Assembly: GCA_023300205.1 (NCBI GenBank)
Contig: JALZVD010000011.1
Span: 1-7,667 of the forward strand
Direction: 5' to 3'
DNA from: Akkermansiaceae bacterium
Lineage (GTDB): Bacteria > Verrucomicrobiota > Verrucomicrobiia > Verrucomicrobiales > Akkermansiaceae
DNA length: 7,667 bases
Shown: in pieces, positions 6,693-7,667 of the stretch
How the letters are laid out: each line of letters opens with the position of its first letter
Numbering within the stretch: the first letter of the stretch is position 1
Translations under genes and position numbers: made by a program
The notes under the pieces: model-generated
Told to the model about the DNA's origin: nothing
What the model saw: the letters and a program-made list of their open reading frames with translations, nothing else
Database searches by the model: none

Positions 6693-6715
6693 ATATGGTG
6701 AAATTTACCCCATAT
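6693..6715. promoter_or_regulatory. Imperfect 23-bp dyad in the divergent intergenic region
   Basis: ATATGG (6693-6698) and CCATAT (6710-6715) are perfect inverted arms around a core with its own symmetry (GGT, AAATTT, ACC). The arms are offset by about a base from the core, so the whole is an imperfect dyad. It lies 23 bases upstream of the minus-strand ORF and 72 bases upstream of ppnP, a natural place for an operator controlling one or both. A minus-strand -10-like TATGAT lies nearby. The role is inferred only from symmetry and position. Confidence 0.3.
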
Positions 6716-6751
6716 TTCAATAATCGTGAATAAAAATACAAAAAATAATCA

Positions 6752-6779
6752 TTGTTAATTCAACAACTCACAGCATAAA
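6752..6779 (+). promoter_or_regulatory. Candidate promoter for ppnP with a small overlapping dyad
   Basis: TTGTTA (6752-6757) and CATAAA (6774-6779) are 16 bases apart and match the sigma-70 hexamers at 4 of 6 positions each. The -10 ends 8 bases before the ppnP ATG, so the transcript would have almost no leader. The -35 is part of an inverted repeat, TTGTT/AACAA (6752-6756 with 6762-6766), which could be a regulator site. The match is weak and the region is AT-rich, so chance is a real possibility. Confidence 0.28.
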
Positions 6780-6787
6780 TTCCCTTC

Positions 6788-7102
6788 ATGACATTTGAAA
6801 ACGTAACAGCAGAAGCAAAAGGCAACATCTACTACGACGGTAAAGTAGTCTCACACAGAATCACCCTCGCAGACAACTCCACCAAAACACTCGGCTTCAT
6901 CTTCGAAGGTGACTACCATTTTGGCACCGAGCAAGCAGAACGCATGGACGTCTCAGACGGTAGCTGTATCGTCACTCTAGATGGCTCAGAGGAATCTAAC
7001 ACCTACACCGCAGGAGAACACTTCAATGTCCCAGCCAACTCAGGATTCAAAATCAAAGTAGGGACCTTAACTTGTCAGTATGTCTGCACATACATTGACT
7101 AA
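6788..7102 (+). CDS. ppnP: Pyrimidine/purine nucleoside phosphorylase PpnP (DUF1255 family)
   Basis: This 104-residue cupin-fold protein matches PpnP (formerly YaiE, 94 residues in E. coli), a cytoplasmic enzyme that splits several nucleosides with phosphate into free base plus pentose-1-phosphate. Family landmarks appear in order: IYYDGKVVSHRIT (14-26), TLGFIFEGDYHFGTEQAERM (34-53), a variable loop, YTAGEHFNVPANSGFKIKV (73-91) and YVCTYID at the end. The ATG at 6788 gives a short N-terminal extension of about ten residues compared with E. coli; no closer in-frame start exists. It is transcribed away from the recR cluster across a gap of 117 bases and probably has its own near-leaderless promoter. 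No Shine-Dalgarno sequence is seen. A TPR gene follows 45 bases later on the same strand. Its substrate preference here cannot be told from sequence. Confidence 0.94.
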   Translation: MTFENVTAEAKGNIYYDGKVVSHRITLADNSTKTLGFIFEGDYHFGTEQAERMDVSDGSCIVTLDGSEESNTYTAGEHFNVPANSGFKIKVGTLTCQYVCTYID

Positions 7103-7147
7103 AAAATACTCTATCCTTTCCCCTCCTTCCCTATAGAACTAACAGGA

Positions 7148-7667
7148 ATGGCAACTGGAGATACAGAACACTATCAACTCCAAGAGCACATCCGCGCTCA
7201 GCAATGGAACCGCGCTCTTGAGATTGTATTCCTCTTACTCAAAACCCAGCCAGAGTCCTCATGGTTACACGCCACCATGGGTAAAATTTATACTCAGCTA
7301 AATGAGCTCAAATACGCCGAAACCTCATTTAAATCCGCTATCTACTACCATCCCCAGCACGTAGAATCCCATACCCAACTTGGTCTACTCTACCTCAAGA
7401 TGAAACGAGTCGGCTCCGCAGATGACCACTGCAAGCAAGCTCTAGCACTCGACTCATCAGGCATAATACCCTGGACCCTCTACTTCCGAATCAAGCTAGC
7501 CTACAGTGACATCCCCGCAGCAAAAGATAGCTACACCACAATCAAAAACCTCGGAGCAGCGCCAGAACTACTCAGCACACTAAACTTCAGCCTCATACGC
7601 CATCCACTCTACAAAGAACCCATCAACGCAGATGCAATGATAGACTCCAGACTAGAGCTACTTGAAC
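7148..7667 (+). CDS. TPR-repeat protein, N-terminal part (3' end outside window)
   Basis: The frame opens with ATG at 7148 and stays open to the window edge (173 codons). It has tetratricopeptide repeats: residues 38-71 fit the consensus well (Gly45, Tyr48, Ala57, Phe61, Ala64, Pro69), residues 72-105 fit (Gly79, Tyr82, Ala91, Ala98), and residues 4-37 look like a weaker repeat (Ala23, Pro35). TPR repeats form a helical scaffold for protein-protein contacts. There is no signal peptide, so the visible part looks cytoplasmic. A purine-rich AGGA touches the ATG directly, too close for a normal Shine-Dalgarno role. A -10-like TATAGA at 7133-7138 might start a very short leader. The rest of the protein could carry another domain, such as a glycosyltransferase or methyltransferase, so the function stays open. 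Confidence 0.85.
   Translation, partial: MATGDTEHYQLQEHIRAQQWNRALEIVFLLLKTQPESSWLHATMGKIYTQLNELKYAETSFKSAIYYHPQHVESHTQLGLLYLKMKRVGSADDHCKQALALDSSGIIPWTLYFRIKLAYSDIPAAKDSYTTIKNLGAAPELLSTLNFSLIRHPLYKEPINADAMIDSRLELLE

Noticed and set aside
6470..6733. Plus-strand open frames of 70-87 codons opposite the unknown ORF
   Set aside because: They are antisense to a frame that fits a tight operon, and their low-complexity Ser/Leu/Tyr composition looks like a reverse-strand shadow.
1..7667. CRISPR array, insertion sequence, integrase, toxin-antitoxin or tRNA gene
   Set aside because: I saw no regularly spaced repeats, no transposase or integrase motifs and no tRNA-like cloverleaf on either strand. 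The pseudogene junction has no visible IS ends.

Overview
The window reads as a stretch of ordinary bacterial chromosome, about 45% GC by eye, from a Gram-negative organism. Signal peptides and peptidoglycan enzymes point to a cell with a periplasm. Verrucomicrobiota is my best guess from the overall feel of the FKBP, L,D-transpeptidase and glycosidase sequences, but no marker gene settles this. Intact genes end in TAA, with one TAG. Almost none has a Shine-Dalgarno sequence, and the + strand is much richer in C than in G whichever strand carries the gene.

Layout. Positions 1-1695 (+): the end of one FKBP-type peptidyl-prolyl isomerase, a second complete FKBP isomerase with a similar catalytic domain, and a TruC-like tRNA pseudouridine synthase 3 bases further on. 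Positions 1730-4322 (+): two exported cell-wall proteins, a GHL10/DUF187 (YddW/DigH-like) glycoside hydrolase and a YkuD L,D-transpeptidase with a LysM-like segment. Positions 4359-4981 (+): a gene graveyard. A transglutaminase-like gene with a nonsense codon and a frameshift runs straight into a fragment of a GNAT acetyltransferase that carries its own frameshift. Positions 4987-6670 (-): a tight cluster read right to left, made of an unknown ORF interrupted by an in-frame TGA, an unknown four-helix membrane protein, and recR, whose start overlaps the end of the membrane gene by 13 bases. Positions 6671-6787: an AT-rich divergent promoter region with two imperfect dyads. Positions 6788-7667 (+): ppnP (nucleoside phosphorylase) and the start of a TPR-repeat protein cut by the window edge.

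How it fits together. The hydrolase and the transpeptidase could act together on periplasmic peptidoglycan. RecR serves recombinational repair, PpnP nucleoside salvage and TruC tRNA modification; these are unrelated housekeeping roles.

I found no defence island, CRISPR array, transposon or RNA gene. The observations most worth following are the in-frame TGA in the recR-linked unknown ORF and the fused double pseudogene.
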